A program made the translations under genes and the position numbers. A DNA stretch of 64,000 nt from Methanococcus maripaludis C5 (GTDB taxonomy: Archaea; AGJL01; Methanococci; Methanococcales; Methanococcaceae). This document shows positions 47,477 to 57,562 of this stretch, one piece after another (the first letter of the stretch is position 1; each line of letters begins with the position of its first letter). The stretch spans positions 248,001-312,000 of the forward strand of contig NC_009135.1 of NCBI RefSeq assembly GCF_000016125.1, written 5' to 3'. The notes beneath the pieces were generated by a model. It saw only the letters and a list, made by a program, of their open reading frames with translations, was not told the origin of the DNA and did not search any database.

Positions 47477-48252
47477 ATGCCTAAAATGATTATTTGCGGC
47501 CGCGGTGGTTGTGGAAAAAGTACATTAATTACGCTTATGGCTCAGAAGATTGAAGAACAGGGAAAGAAGGTTTTAATGTAGATTCAGATGAATCTAACCT
47601 AGGACTCAGCACAATGGCAGGGACGGGGCCTGCAGAAAAAACACTCATGGATTATTTGGGCGGCAGACCTTTTGTCATGGAAAAGTTGATGGCATCTATG
47701 CGGAAAAATTGGGAAGAAAAAGTAGAACTCTTCCAGGAATGTGGTTTAGATGAACTTTCATCAGATTTCGTTAGTCGGAATGGAAACAAAGGTTTCATGC
47801 AAATTGGAAAGATAGAACATAGTCACGAAGGCTGTGCATGTCCTATGGGCGTAATTGCAAAAGACTTCTTAAATCATGTAATTGTAAATGATGATGAGTG
47901 GGTTTTAGTAGATACTGAAGCTGGGGTGGAACATTTTGGCCGCGGAATAGTTGAAGGGGTGGATTCCGTAGTTATGGTAATTGATCCATCTAACGATGCA
48001 GTTTTACTAAGTGAAAAGGTATCTCAATTATCCAAAGAAGCAGGTAAACCATTTGGGGTTGTTTTGAATAGGGTTGACGATGAGACAAAGAAGATCCTCG
48101 AAGATGCCATATTAGAAAAGAATATTTCCATTATTGGTGATATACCCTACTCAAAAACAATGGCCCGTGAAAATCTTAAAGGAAACAGGCTGGATAACAA
48201 CATGATTGAAGGGGATATTGGCGAAATACTAAAAAAAGTGGAATCTCAATAA
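47477..48252 (+). pseudogene. CooC-like nickel-insertion ATPase with one frameshift
   Basis: The ATG at 47477 after GGAGG opens MIICGRGGCGKSTL, the deviant Walker A of CooC, but TAG at 47579 ends this frame at 34 codons. The sequence continues in the -1 frame from 47578 as VDSDESNLGL with KIEHSHEGCACPMG (the CxC nickel site) and VDTEAGVEH, to a stop at 48252. Joining the two frames gives about 258 residues, normal CooC length, with a single lost base (probably one G of ATGGTAGAT). CooC loads nickel into carbon monoxide dehydrogenase; no such genes are near. A sequencing error is possible. Confidence 0.8.
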
Positions 48253-48531
48253 TACAAACAAAAAATTACTTTTTCTTTTTTAATATATTGAACAAAGATA
48301 TCTTAGCCGGATTACGAACGTTATTTATTTAATATATTGGACTCTATTTTAAAAATTTTAATAACCTTTACTTGATAGTGTATGGTTTAAACCGAAAAAA
48401 ATGCTTTTTTAGGGCTCTATTAGGTTAGATTTTTGTTATTATCCATTAAATTTATATATTTGAAAAAAGCTCCTATATTTTAAGAATTATTCGTAATTTA
48501 CGCAAACATTTTATTTAATTTTGGTGAAAAT

Positions 48532-49860
48532 ATGGACATAATAATAGTCGGAAGCGGTGCAGGGGGACTCACAACTGCATCAAACATAAAAAAACACGAT
48601 AAAAATGCAAAAGTAACGGTAATTACTTCAGATAATTATATTGCATACTCACCATGCGCAATACCTTACGTAATCGGTGAAGAAATTGCAGATTTTGAAA
48701 GCATAATCATGCACACACCTGAAGACTACAAAGCAAAAGGAATCGATGTAATTGTTGAAGCTGAAGTTTTAGATGTAGTTTCAGACGAAAACAAAATAAT
48801 TTACAAAAAAGATGCAACTGAAACAGAACTTAAATATGATAATTTAGTTTTGGCAACCGGCGGAACTCCATTTGTACCTCCAATTGAAGGGGTAACTTTA
48901 GGCGGTGTATTTAAGGTAAGAACCATTGAAGACGGTCGAAAAATAACAGAATGGGCAAAAGACACTAAAAATGCAGTAGTTGCAGGTGCTGGAGCAATCG
49001 GTATTGAAATTGCATTTGGATTAAAAGAACTTGGATTGGATGTAACCGTTGTTGAAATGGTTCCTCAAGTATTTCCAAGAGCACTCGACCCAGACATGGC
49101 AGAAACTGTCCAGAAATATTTGGAAGAGCAGGGAATTAAAGTTATTCTTGAAAAACCTGTCGGAAAAATTATCGGAAATGACAAGGTTGAATCAGTTTTA
49201 GTTGGCGAAGAAACAATTCCTGCAGAAATGGTAATCATGTCAACTGGAGTTAGATCAAACATCGAACTCGCTAAACGCGCAGGCTGTGAAATTGGAAGAT
49301 GGGCTGTTCTTACAAATGAAAAAATGCAGACTTCAATTCCAAATATCTATGCAGTAGGGGACTGTGTCGAAGTAATCGATGCAATAACAATGCAAAACAC
49401 GCTTTCACCATTTGGAACAACCGCGGTAAGGCAGGGAAAAGTAGCTGCTAAAACAATTGCAAACATTGAAGCAGAAATCAAACCTGTATTAAACAGCATG
49501 GTCTCAAAAATCGGAAAGCTTGAAATCGGCGGAACAGGAATGACGGAAACCGCTGCAAAGATGAATGGCATTGAAATTGTTTTAGGGTACTCAAAAGCAC
49601 TTACAAGGGCAAGATACTACCCTGGCGGAAAACCAATCTACATAAAAATGGTTGCAGACAAAAATACGAAAAAAATAATCGGCTGCCAGATTATTTCAGA
49701 AGAAAGAGTCGCAGAAAGAGTGGATGCAATGTCAGTTGCAATTTTCAATGGAATGACTGTTGAAGAATTAGCAAATCAGGAATTCTGTTATGCACCTCCA
49801 GTTTCAATGGTAATTGACCCGATAGTTTTCGCTGCAGAAGATACGCTCGATAAATTTTAA
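48532..49860 (+). CDS. CoA-disulfide reductase/NADH oxidase-like flavoprotein
   Basis: This 442-residue pyridine nucleotide-disulfide oxidoreductase has the FAD motif IIVGSGAGGLTTA, an active-site single Cys in YSPCAIPYVIG near residue 42, an NAD(P)H motif VAGAGAIGIEIA near 150 and the FAD loop YAVGDCVEV near residue 285. The single Cys places it with CoA-disulfide reductases and water-forming NADH oxidases rather than with two-Cys enzymes. Oxygen or disulfide detoxification is likely. GGTGAAAAT precedes ATG 48532, and a TATA-like stretch lies near 48450. Confidence 0.88.
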   Translation: MDIIIVGSGAGGLTTASNIKKHDKNAKVTVITSDNYIAYSPCAIPYVIGEEIADFESIIMHTPEDYKAKGIDVIVEAEVLDVVSDENKIIYKKDATETELKYDNLVLATGGTPFVPPIEGVTLGGVFKVRTIEDGRKITEWAKDTKNAVVAGAGAIGIEIAFGLKELGLDVTVVEMVPQVFPRALDPDMAETVQKYLEEQGIKVILEKPVGKIIGNDKVESVLVGEETIPAEMVIMSTGVRSNIELAKRAGCEIGRWAVLTNEKMQTSIPNIYAVGDCVEVIDAITMQNTLSPFGTTAVRQGKVAAKTIANIEAEIKPVLNSMVSKIGKLEIGGTGMTETAAKMNGIEIVLGYSKALTRARYYPGGKPIYIKMVADKNTKKIIGCQIISEERVAERVDAMSVAIFNGMTVEELANQEFCYAPPVSMVIDPIVFAAEDTLDKF

Positions 49861-50002
49861 TTACGATTATCGGCGTCTTAGCCTTTTTTAAACTTTTTTA
49901 TTGAATTTAAAAACAAAAACTATTATAATCTTTTAAACAATAATTTTTGATTACGACATATCTTATCTAACTTTAACAATTAATAGATTGCCAGGCGATT
50001 AA

Positions 50003-50971
50003 ATGTTGATTAGGCCAAGAAGACTTAGAACAAATCAGAAAATCAGAGATATGGTAAGAGAAACAGTTTTAACAAAAAACGATTTAGTAATGCCAATTTT
50101 CGTAGATGAAAATTTAAAAGATGACGAAAAAACACCGATTCGATCAATGCCTGGCCAGTTCCGATATGGAATAGATGCCGCAGTCAATGAATGTGTTGAA
50201 ATTTCAGAATTAGGGGTTCCTGCAGTAATCTTATTTGGAATTCCTGTTGAAAAGGACGAATTTGCAACCTCCGCAATAAATGAACAGGGCGGAGTTCAAA
50301 AGGTTATTTCAAAAGTAAAATCTAAACTTGGGGACGATCTTTTGGTAATTGCAGATGTTTGCATGTGTGAATATACTAGCCACGGGCACTGCGGTATCAT
50401 AAAGGGGGAAGAAATTTTAAACGATGAAACTCTTGAAGTGCTTGGAAACATTGCTTTATCGTATGCAAAAGCAGGCGTTGACATTGTTGCGCCATCTGAC
50501 ATGATGGATGGAAGAGTTTTAAAAATTAGAAATGTTTTGGATCAAAATGGGTTCAAAAACGTTTCAATAATGAGTTATGCTGCAAAATATGCGTCAGCAT
50601 TTTACGGGCCATTTAGAGATGCTGCAGAAAGCACTCCACAATTTGGGGATAGAAAATCATACCAGATGGACATTGGAAACTCAAAAGAAGCTTTAAAAGA
50701 GATAGGACTCGATATAAACGAAGGTGCTGATTTAATTTTGGTAAAACCTGCTCTTCCGTATCTCGATATTGTAAAAATGGCAAAAGAAGTATCTAACATT
50801 CCTGTTGGTGGCTACTGCGTGAGTGGGGAATATTCAATGATTGAAGCAGCAGCTCAGAATGGATGGATTGATCGGGAAAAAGCAGTATTTGAAACTCTGC
50901 TGGGTATAAAACGGGCAGGTGCTGACTTTATAATAACATATTGGGCAAAAGAAGTAGCTAATTGGCTTTAA
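50003..50971 (+). CDS. hemB: Delta-aminolevulinic acid dehydratase
   Basis: This 322-residue enzyme makes porphobilinogen from two 5-aminolevulinate molecules, for coenzyme F430, cobamide and sirohaem. The zinc-binding [11 protein letters not shown] triad lies near residue 117, and the two Schiff-base lysines are in [12 protein letters not shown] and [21 protein letters not shown] is a normal N-terminus. A CCAGGCGAT site precedes ATG 50003. It ends 18 bases before the NERD gene. Confidence 0.97.
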   Translation: MLIRPRRLRTNQKIRDMVRETVLTKNDLVMPIFVDENLKDDEKTPIRSMPGQFRYGIDAAVNECVEISELGVPAVILFGIPVEKDEFATSAINEQGGVQKVISKVKSKLGDDLLVIADVCMCEYTSHGHCGIIKGEEILNDETLEVLGNIALSYAKAGVDIVAPSDMMDGRVLKIRNVLDQNGFKNVSIMSYAAKYASAFYGPFRDAAESTPQFGDRKSYQMDIGNSKEALKEIGLDINEGADLILVKPALPYLDIVKMAKEVSNIPVGGYCVSGEYSMIEAAAQNGWIDREKAVFETLLGIKRAGADFIITYWAKEVANWL

Positions 50972-50989
50972 ATACTCATGAGGGGGATT

Positions 50990-51667
50990 ATGGGATTTTT
51001 AACTTCACTATCAAAACACAGTTTATCACCAATAACTGGAAAATTAAAATATTTTCCAATAAGTTTATTTTTAAGAAATCTCGATAAAAACGAGTATTCT
51101 ATTTTAAAAGATTATAATTTGGAATATAATGGCGATTCAGCGGTTATCGATTACCTTATAGTTTCAAAATATGGAATTTTTGTAATAAATTCAAAAAATA
51201 TCTCAGGAATTATTTCAAATTCAAAAGAGGGCAACTGGATTCAAAAAATAAATGGATGCAAAAATTTAATTGAAAATCCTCTTTTGGAACTTGATAAAAC
51301 AAAAAACATGTTAAAAGAGATGTTTTCATCAAAAAATATTGAAATAATCCTGATAACTGTGTTTAATGCTACTTCAAAAATAGATGTGAATTTTGATAAT
51401 GTTGTAAACAGTCCCGAACTTGTTAGGAAAATAAAAGAATATGGAAATCCTGTAATCGACCAAAAAGAAGTAGAAAATATTATATATTCTCTTTTACATG
51501 CCAATACTTCAAAACATGGGTTAAATGTTGGAGAATACCCAATTGTAAAAATCATAAATGGCGATAAGACCTACTTCTGCCCAAAGTGTGGTTCAAAACT
51601 TAAATGTTCAGAAATTGAAAAAAGCTTAGTATGTCCAAATAATTTAAAATGCGGTTTAAAATTATAG
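50990..51667 (+). CDS. NERD-domain protein with C-terminal zinc ribbon
   Basis: This 225-residue protein has an N-terminal NERD (nuclease-related) domain: a VIDYLIVSKYGIFVINSKN strand set with the Asp and nuclease-like Lys, near residues 50-70, and an EIILITVFN strand. A two-Cys-pair zinc ribbon (CPKCGSKLKC and CPNNLKCG) forms the C-terminus. NERD proteins are presumed nucleases or DNA-linked enzymes. The ATG at 50990 follows GAGGGGG; an in-frame ATG at 50978 is too early. Confidence 0.75.
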   Translation: MGFLTSLSKHSLSPITGKLKYFPISLFLRNLDKNEYSILKDYNLEYNGDSAVIDYLIVSKYGIFVINSKNISGIISNSKEGNWIQKINGCKNLIENPLLELDKTKNMLKEMFSSKNIEIILITVFNATSKIDVNFDNVVNSPELVRKIKEYGNPVIDQKEVENIIYSLLHANTSKHGLNVGEYPIVKIINGDKTYFCPKCGSKLKCSEIEKSLVCPNNLKCGLKL

Positions 51668-52165
51668 TTAAATTTCGTTATCTTTTTTTAATCCTTTTAA
51701 ATACCATTCAGGTGCTTTTCTTTTAGTCCATTTACAAAAACTAGACTTTTCTGCAATATAGTATTTGCGATATGACGATACAGCATCATCTGAAACATAT
51801 TCTTCAGGTATCGCTTGAGCAAAAGGTGTTAATTCGTTTAAATCTGATTTTACGGGATTATATTCTAAATATTTTAAAAGTTCAGATGATTTATGCATTT
51901 TTTTGTACCTGTAACTATATTCTGATAAAAGTGCCTTTAAAAGATGTAATGCCCATTCATAGTTTTTTCTAGTTTTCGAAGCCCATAATACACAGGGGTG
52001 TTTTTCATGCGTTTTTTTATAGCATTTTTCTTTGTAAATCGAATTATGGATATGTTGAACGGTTGATAAAATCTGTGCAGCTTCAAGCGGCATTTTTACA
52101 ACGTGTTTGTCGCAGTGCATTTTTGCAGCTTTTTCTGGATCAGCATCTAAAATAAAGAGTTGCAC
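51668..52165 (-). CDS. Phage-type conserved hypothetical protein
   Basis: This 165-residue protein begins QLFILDADPEKAAKMHCDKH, followed by THEKHPCVLWAS and a C-terminal YYIAEKSSFCKWTKR segment. This layout recalls a conserved protein found in tailed phages and bacteria, whose function is not known to me. His and Cys residues in HCDKHVVK and HPC may bind metal. GTG 52165 follows GAGGG, and the protein then starts as others of the type do. Its stop is immediately next to the NERD gene stop, convergent. Confidence 0.6.
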   Translation of the reverse strand: MQLFILDADPEKAAKMHCDKHVVKMPLEAAQILSTVQHIHNSIYKEKCYKKTHEKHPCVLWASKTRKNYEWALHLLKALLSEYSYRYKKMHKSSELLKYLEYNPVKSDLNELTPFAQAIPEEYVSDDAVSSYRKYYIAEKSSFCKWTKRKAPEWYLKGLKKDNEI

Positions 52166-52227
52166 AATTATCCCTCTAAAAATTAAAAAAAACATCAATA
52201 AAAATATATTAAAAAAAGTTAAAATAA

Positions 52228-53892
52228 TTATTCGATTGTTATTTCAAATCCGACTATCGGATGTTCGAGTTCGAAGTTTAAAATCACTTCAGGATGAATT
52301 TCTCCAAAAAATCCTACTTCTTTTCCATCTTTGATTATTTTTGCACATCTTCCAGGTATGAATGCTGGATGTTCGTAGTTTTCAAATTCAAAATCTTCAA
52401 AAAACTCTCTTAGGAGTGCTTCAGTTGAACTTTTTATTTCGTTAAAGTTCGTTAAAGGATGTGTTATCGCACCCGCAATTTTCTTGATATTTTTACACTT
52501 GGTATCAGTTTCAGTATCATTTTCATCGATAACTACGCAGTCACCAATTTCAAATATTTTTTGAGGAAGCGAGTGATGTTTGTTAATGTAGAGTGTTTCT
52601 AAAAGAAGTGGTAGAATTGAAGTTCTAAGAACCCTGTGTTCGATTGAAGCAGGTTTTAAAACTTCAATGTAGTCTTTTTCTTCTACTTTTAAATTCATTT
52701 TTTCAAATAATGTGTCTTGATTTGAAAGTGTAAGATTCATAACTTCGTAGAATCCAAGTCCAATCATCAAATCAGACATTGCGTTACATTTTTTTTCAAC
52801 AGGGTCTTTTGAGCCAGTAGTTGCAACTGATGGCAATTTTCCTTCGAATTTTTCATAGCCGTAGTTTATAGCAATTTCTTCTTTTAAATCAACGTTATGT
52901 AAGATGTCATTTCTGTATGCAGGAATTTTTACAATCAAATTTCCATCTTCATAGAGTGCATCCATTCCAGATTTTTTAACAGCCTGAATCATTTCTCCGG
53001 GGTTTAACTCCAGTCCTAATTTTTTGTTGATTGATTCCACAGAAATCATTCTTGATTTTAAAGATAAATCAGGATATTTTTTTCCGTTAACATCAACTGA
53101 AACAATGGTTCCGCGTCTTTCTGCAAGTGCGCAGACGATAATATTAAGGGTTTCTTCAACAGCTTCTTTTTCAGTTCCAGTAATGTCGATAAGTAAGTTT
53201 TTGGATGTTGGGGTTACTTTTGTTAGTGTTCCGTTAATTATGGGGGGCATTGAAAGAACTTCGCCATTTGCATCGACAATAATTGGGAATTTATCATTCT
53301 GAATTAAATGAGCGTATTTTATTCCCTTTTCGTGTTTTTCAATAATTTCTCTTGGAGTCATTTTTTCGTCTTCATATCCTAAAGGAACAAATTTAATCTC
53401 GTCGCCTTTGATTTCTTTGTAAGTAAATGGAGCTTTTACTTTATCGAAGTCGTGAATTCCAATTGCAAGTTTCTTTCTATCTCTTCCAATTGCCCAGTGT
53501 AATTTTTCCTGAAGGTTTATCATGCTTTCAAGGACGAATTCATCCATTAAAACATTTTTAACAAGTGCAAATGCAACATACGGTCTTGTTTCATTTTCTT
53601 CAACAATTACTTTAATGTCTGAATTGAGTACTTCAAATTCTTGGATTCCCGTGGTAATTCCCATAAATCCCCTGAATCCTCTTGCAAGGCCTTCAACACT
53701 TAAATAATCAGGTCTATCCGGATTTATTGAAAACTGTACCATTTTCTGTTTTTTCCCGTTTTTATCGACTTCTTCAAATATTTCTTCTACTTCTACTCCC
53801 ATCATCGGAAATCTGTCTTCGATTATCTTATCCGAAAGGGAAATATTGCTCAATCGTTCTAAATCTACCTTATTCACGTTAATTGTAGGCAC
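52228..53892 (-). CDS. pheT: Phenylalanyl-tRNA synthetase beta subunit
   Basis: This 554-residue subunit is of the archaeal type. It shows PTINVNKVDLERL at the start, FSINPDRPDYLSVEGLARG in the B3/4 editing region, RNDILHNVDLKEEIAI in the B5 domain and a C-terminal core with NYEHPAFIPGRCAKI. The partner pheS is not in the window. GTG 53892 is chosen because GGGTGA lies five bases before; a GTG at 53901 lies inside the site. The gene follows purM by 39 bases. Confidence 0.95.
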   Translation of the reverse strand: MPTINVNKVDLERLSNISLSDKIIEDRFPMMGVEVEEIFEEVDKNGKKQKMVQFSINPDRPDYLSVEGLARGFRGFMGITTGIQEFEVLNSDIKVIVEENETRPYVAFALVKNVLMDEFVLESMINLQEKLHWAIGRDRKKLAIGIHDFDKVKAPFTYKEIKGDEIKFVPLGYEDEKMTPREIIEKHEKGIKYAHLIQNDKFPIIVDANGEVLSMPPIINGTLTKVTPTSKNLLIDITGTEKEAVEETLNIIVCALAERRGTIVSVDVNGKKYPDLSLKSRMISVESINKKLGLELNPGEMIQAVKKSGMDALYEDGNLIVKIPAYRNDILHNVDLKEEIAINYGYEKFEGKLPSVATTGSKDPVEKKCNAMSDLMIGLGFYEVMNLTLSNQDTLFEKMNLKVEEKDYIEVLKPASIEHRVLRTSILPLLLETLYINKHHSLPQKIFEIGDCVVIDENDTETDTKCKNIKKIAGAITHPLTNFNEIKSSTEALLREFFEDFEFENYEHPAFIPGRCAKIIKDGKEVGFFGEIHPEVILNFELEHPIVGFEITIE

Positions 53893-53931
53893 AGTATTCA
53901 CCCGTGTTCTTAATTAATATTACATTCTAAA

Positions 53932-54981
53932 TTATTCCATTATCATTTTTTTGTTGTTGTATTCAACTAAAACTGTTTCTCTTTTAGTTTCGCCATTTAA
54001 TTCAACGCTGTCTTCGATTTTTCCAATTACAAATGCAGGTATGTTGTGGTGGTTTGATATTTCAATTATTTTTTCAGCATCTTCCTTATCAACGATTACG
54101 CAAAATCCGATTCCCATGTTAAATGTTTTAAACATTTCTTCATCGGCTACGCTTCCTAAATTCTGTATTTCTTTAAATATTGGAAGAATTTCAGGTAATT
54201 CATCGATTTTGTAGCATACTTCTTTGTTTAATCTTTTTAATTTCCTAAATCCGCCACCTGTGATGTGTGCGAGTCCTTTTACGTTTACCTGTTTGATCAT
54301 TTCTAAAACTGGTTTTACGTAAATTTTTGTAGGGGTTAAAAGCTCTTCAGCAACCGTTTTGCCGTGTGATAATTTGCTGTTGACATCGAGGTTTGCGATG
54401 TCGAAAAATACTTTCCTTGCAAGTGATAAACCGTTACTGTGAATTCCGCTGCTTCTTAAACCAACGATTAAATCACCAGGTTTTACTTCTTTACCGGATA
54501 CGATTTCATCTTTTTTAACAACTGCAAGAACGGTTCCTGCTAAATCCACTCCTTTGATCATGTTTGGAAGTGATGCAGTTTCTCCACCGATTAAATTGAT
54601 GTTTGATTCTTTTATTCCGTCATTCAATCCTTTTCCAATTTGTGAAGCGATATCTTCTGTGATATCTTCAACAGCCATGTAGTCAACGAGAGCAACAGGT
54701 TCTGCTCCGATACATATTGCATCGTTTACGTTCATTGCAATCATGTCAATTGGAACGGTGTCGAATTTGTTTGCCATTTCCGCAACAACCATTTTACTTC
54801 CAACACCATCAGTACAGAGCACCAAATAGTAATCTCCAAATTCAATAGCTCCTGCATAATGTCCTTTTAAATCAGCAGGTTTTATTGCATCGTTTCTTTC
54901 AAATTTAATCTGGGATGCAAGCGCCCTAATCACTTTGTCTTCTTTATAAATATCCACACCAGCGTCTTTGTAAGTTACCAA
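53932..54981 (-). CDS. purM: Phosphoribosylformylglycinamidine cyclo-ligase
   Basis: This 349-residue enzyme makes aminoimidazole ribotide in purine synthesis. VTYKDAGVDIYKED, LCTDGVGSKMVVAE, MNVNDAICIGAEP and the HITGGGF motif are characteristic of PurM, together with GLRSSGIHSNGLSL. The start is TTG 54981 after AAGGTGG. A DUF89 gene lies upstream 61 bases away. Confidence 0.96.
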   Translation of the reverse strand: MVTYKDAGVDIYKEDKVIRALASQIKFERNDAIKPADLKGHYAGAIEFGDYYLVLCTDGVGSKMVVAEMANKFDTVPIDMIAMNVNDAICIGAEPVALVDYMAVEDITEDIASQIGKGLNDGIKESNINLIGGETASLPNMIKGVDLAGTVLAVVKKDEIVSGKEVKPGDLIVGLRSSGIHSNGLSLARKVFFDIANLDVNSKLSHGKTVAEELLTPTKIYVKPVLEMIKQVNVKGLAHITGGGFRKLKRLNKEVCYKIDELPEILPIFKEIQNLGSVADEEMFKTFNMGIGFCVIVDKEDAEKIIEISNHHNIPAFVIGKIEDSVELNGETKRETVLVEYNNKKMIME

Positions 54982-55042
54982 AATACCACCTTAAAAATAA
55001 ATGAATAAATGTTTTTCTTTATCTAATCTGCAGTTATTAATT

Positions 55043-55939
55043 TTAAACTTTACTTATCTCTTTCCTTAAAAGAACGTTATCGCCTTCACATACCCCAACG
55101 TGTTCTGCAACAGGCTCACATTTTGCTTTTAATATGTAGTAAACAGGAATTTTTTCGGAGTTTTCCCGTTTTTCTTCGTATTCAGTTAAACTCTCGTAAT
55201 TGCCCATTCCTTTTGCAATAATGAAATCAGAACTATTCAATTCACTTAAGAATTCTTCTGAAGATTCTTCAAACCGGATTCCAATTGTATCGGTTCCGCT
55301 TGTAATTACTTTTGTTACTTTATCGATTCCTGCGGTTTCAACGTCTTCTAAAGTAGCATCGTTTAATATTGGACTTCCCTTAACTGATACAACAACTTCA
55401 ACGTAATTTTTAAGTTCTTTTATTAATGGAAGGTCAAAAACAATTTCGCCTGCATTATCACAGGTGTAAAATACTTTTTTTGAATTTTTAAGTTCATTTA
55501 ATAATTCTTCGCTAAAATCAAGATCTAATTTTCCATCAAGCGTCGTTTTTACCATGTTTTCAATATTGACATCAGTACTAAACGGACCAAAATCAATTAC
55601 ATTTCCCGCAATTGCCAATTTTACTTTTTTTTGCAATCTTTCAAGTTCATCGTCACTTTCAAGCAAATGTTCAACATCATTTAAGTATTTAAGAGCAAAT
55701 TCGTTTGCAACATCTTTTAAATTTTTGTAAGGATCGCTATTTTGAGTTTTTAATTTCAAGTGCCTGTGAAGTTCAGTACCCATAAATGAAGGAACGGAAG
55801 ATTCACTATACATTTCAGATATTTTTTTAAGACCCCATGCTATGATTTTAAACTGTTCGGATTTGTCATCTGTTAGTTCCTTTGCAACATCCACAACCTG
55901 TCGTGTAATACAAAGTGCGCATTCTGGTTTAATTTTCAA
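55043..55939 (-). CDS. DUF89/ARMT1-like damage-control phosphatase
   Basis: This 298-residue protein has an N-terminal Cys pair in CALCITRQ, helical bundle, then the diagnostic YTCDNAGEIVFDLPLI at about residue 157 with catalytic Asp-Asn residues, and SVKGSPILNDATLED. DUF89 proteins are metal-dependent phosphatases that clear damaged sugar phosphates. TTG 55939 follows GGTGATG. It is probably translated from the same transcript as purM and pheT. Confidence 0.85.
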   Translation of the reverse strand: MKIKPECALCITRQVVDVAKELTDDKSEQFKIIAWGLKKISEMYSESSVPSFMGTELHRHLKLKTQNSDPYKNLKDVANEFALKYLNDVEHLLESDDELERLQKKVKLAIAGNVIDFGPFSTDVNIENMVKTTLDGKLDLDFSEELLNELKNSKKVFYTCDNAGEIVFDLPLIKELKNYVEVVVSVKGSPILNDATLEDVETAGIDKVTKVITSGTDTIGIRFEESSEEFLSELNSSDFIIAKGMGNYESLTEYEEKRENSEKIPVYYILKAKCEPVAEHVGVCEGDNVLLRKEISKV

Positions 55940-56048
55940 AAGTCATCACCGGTAATATAATAATCGAGTTTGAAAAATAATAGTAAATTTCACTATAAAA
56001 AATAAATGCTAATTCAAATAAAAAAATCTAAAAAAGTTGTAATTTATT

Positions 56049-56888
56049 TTATTTTTTGTAAATGCATTTCACAATATCCTTTTCTGTAATTAATCCGACA
56101 AGTTTTTCTCCATCAACTACTGGAAGTACGCCAATATTTAATTCATTCATCTTTTTAACTGCATCAATTAGCTTAATTTCAGACTTTACTGAAACAATAT
56201 CTGTTTTCATAATGTCTTGCATTCTTACATTCGTAATTTCTCGAATATTTCCGGTTTTCATATGGTTAAATGCCCAGTCGCTTCCAAATAGCCTTACAAA
56301 ATCAGTTGAAGTAATAATTCCAACTAATTTTTCTTCGGAAACTATTGGAAGCCTTCTGAATCCATTTCTAAGCATCGTTCTTGCAACATCCTTTAATCTT
56401 TCCCCGGGTGTTGCAGATACCACATTTTCAGTCATGCAGTCTTTTACAAGAAGCTTTTCGTCAACCTGATCTTTTAAGTACTTTATAACATCTCTTTCAT
56501 TAATTGTTGTAATCAAAACGCCTGATTTATCAACTACGGGCATTCCACCAATTTTTTTCTCAACAAATAAGTCGATTACTTCATTTAATTCTGCATTTTC
56601 TTTTATTAATACCACATTGTCGGTCATTATCTCTTTTACCGGCTCGTTAATGGCAGAAAGCATATTGTGGTTGTGCTTGAACTTTACGAGATTATATTTG
56701 GAACCTCCGCCCAACATGTTTACAATATCCATGTTCGTTAGAATTCCTTCAACTCTTCCAGTTCCAGGATCAACAACACATATTCTTCTGATGTTCTCCT
56801 TGTCCATCATTACAAGAGCTTCGATAATTTTTGTAGTGGGGTATACTTTTTCGACTTTTTTTTCGCCGACAATGGTTTTTATTTTCAA
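56049..56888 (-). CDS. Four-CBS-domain protein
   Basis: This 279-residue protein consists of four tandem CBS domains, as two Bateman pairs. Each shows the C-terminal GIxT/GLITEKD strand: GILTNMDIV, TTINERDVI, GIITSTDFV and GLITEKDIV. CBS pairs bind adenine nucleotides or S-adenosylmethionine and control other proteins. No catalytic domain is attached. It starts at TTG 56888 after GAGGGAT. The two-CBS gene lies upstream by 23 bases, so the two are likely made together. Confidence 0.88.
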   Translation of the reverse strand: MKIKTIVGEKKVEKVYPTTKIIEALVMMDKENIRRICVVDPGTGRVEGILTNMDIVNMLGGGSKYNLVKFKHNHNMLSAINEPVKEIMTDNVVLIKENAELNEVIDLFVEKKIGGMPVVDKSGVLITTINERDVIKYLKDQVDEKLLVKDCMTENVVSATPGERLKDVARTMLRNGFRRLPIVSEEKLVGIITSTDFVRLFGSDWAFNHMKTGNIREITNVRMQDIMKTDIVSVKSEIKLIDAVKKMNELNIGVLPVVDGEKLVGLITEKDIVKCIYKK

Positions 56889-56911
56889 AATATCCCTCTT
56901 TTTTTAGATAA

Positions 56912-57472
56912 TTACTCTTCTTCGTCTTCAGAATCTTCATTGCAGTTTTTACAGATATATCTTCCATTAATGTAATTTACACTATCTGTACTTCCGCAAA
57001 TTTCGCAAATTCCTTCGATTTCTTCAGTTTTAGGGTATGGATATTCTGAATTATGAATTTCGTTTGTTTCGACCATTATATTGAAGAGCTCAGGAGATAG
57101 TTTTGTAATATCGCTTACTGTAACTATTCCGAGTAATTCATCACCTTCAACTACAGGGAGTCTTTTTACGTTTTCCGAGTCCATTTTTCTAGCTGCATCC
57201 ATTATCGTGGATTTTGGAGCAATGGCGATTAATTTTGGAGAAGAAATTTCTTCCACTATTACTTCTTTTGATTTTAAATTTCTTGAAACAACGCCAAGTG
57301 CTAAATCTCGCTCTGTTATGATACCAACTGGTTTTCCAGCATCGTTTAATACTACTAAACAACCAATTCCTTTGTCTTTAAGGATATTTGCCACATCGTA
57401 AGCTGTGGTATCCAATGTTACTGTGGCTACCGGCGTACTCATGGCTTCAGTTACTGAAAGCTCCAGGTTCAT
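56912..57472 (-). CDS. Two-CBS-domain protein with zinc ribbon
   Basis: This 186-residue protein has one Bateman pair (GIITERDLA and GIVTVSDIT) and then a C-terminal zinc ribbon with CEICGSTDSVNYINGRYICKNC. The last residues are acidic (EDEEE). The CBS-plus-zinc-ribbon layout is common in Euryarchaea. It suggests a ligand-responsive regulator, but target and ligand are unknown. GGTGATAAC precedes ATG 57472. Confidence 0.85.
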   Translation of the reverse strand: MNLELSVTEAMSTPVATVTLDTTAYDVANILKDKGIGCLVVLNDAGKPVGIITERDLALGVVSRNLKSKEVIVEEISSPKLIAIAPKSTIMDAARKMDSENVKRLPVVEGDELLGIVTVSDITKLSPELFNIMVETNEIHNSEYPYPKTEEIEGICEICGSTDSVNYINGRYICKNCNEDSEDEEE

Positions 57473-57562
57473 GTTATCACCAGGTTTAGAAAATAATCAT
57501 GGTAAAAGTGTGCAAATTCTGATTTATATAAATTTTTATTTGATTTCACGCCTTTTGCACTA

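Noticed and set aside
47579-47581. TAG as a pyrrolysine codon in the cooC-like gene
   Set aside because: Reading through leads at once to another TAG in that frame (at 47600); homology resumes in a different frame.
48253-48531. Possible gene remnant or RNA in the 279-base gap after the cooC-like gene
   Set aside because: Only AT-rich sequence, no frame with homology and no stable hairpin found by eye.
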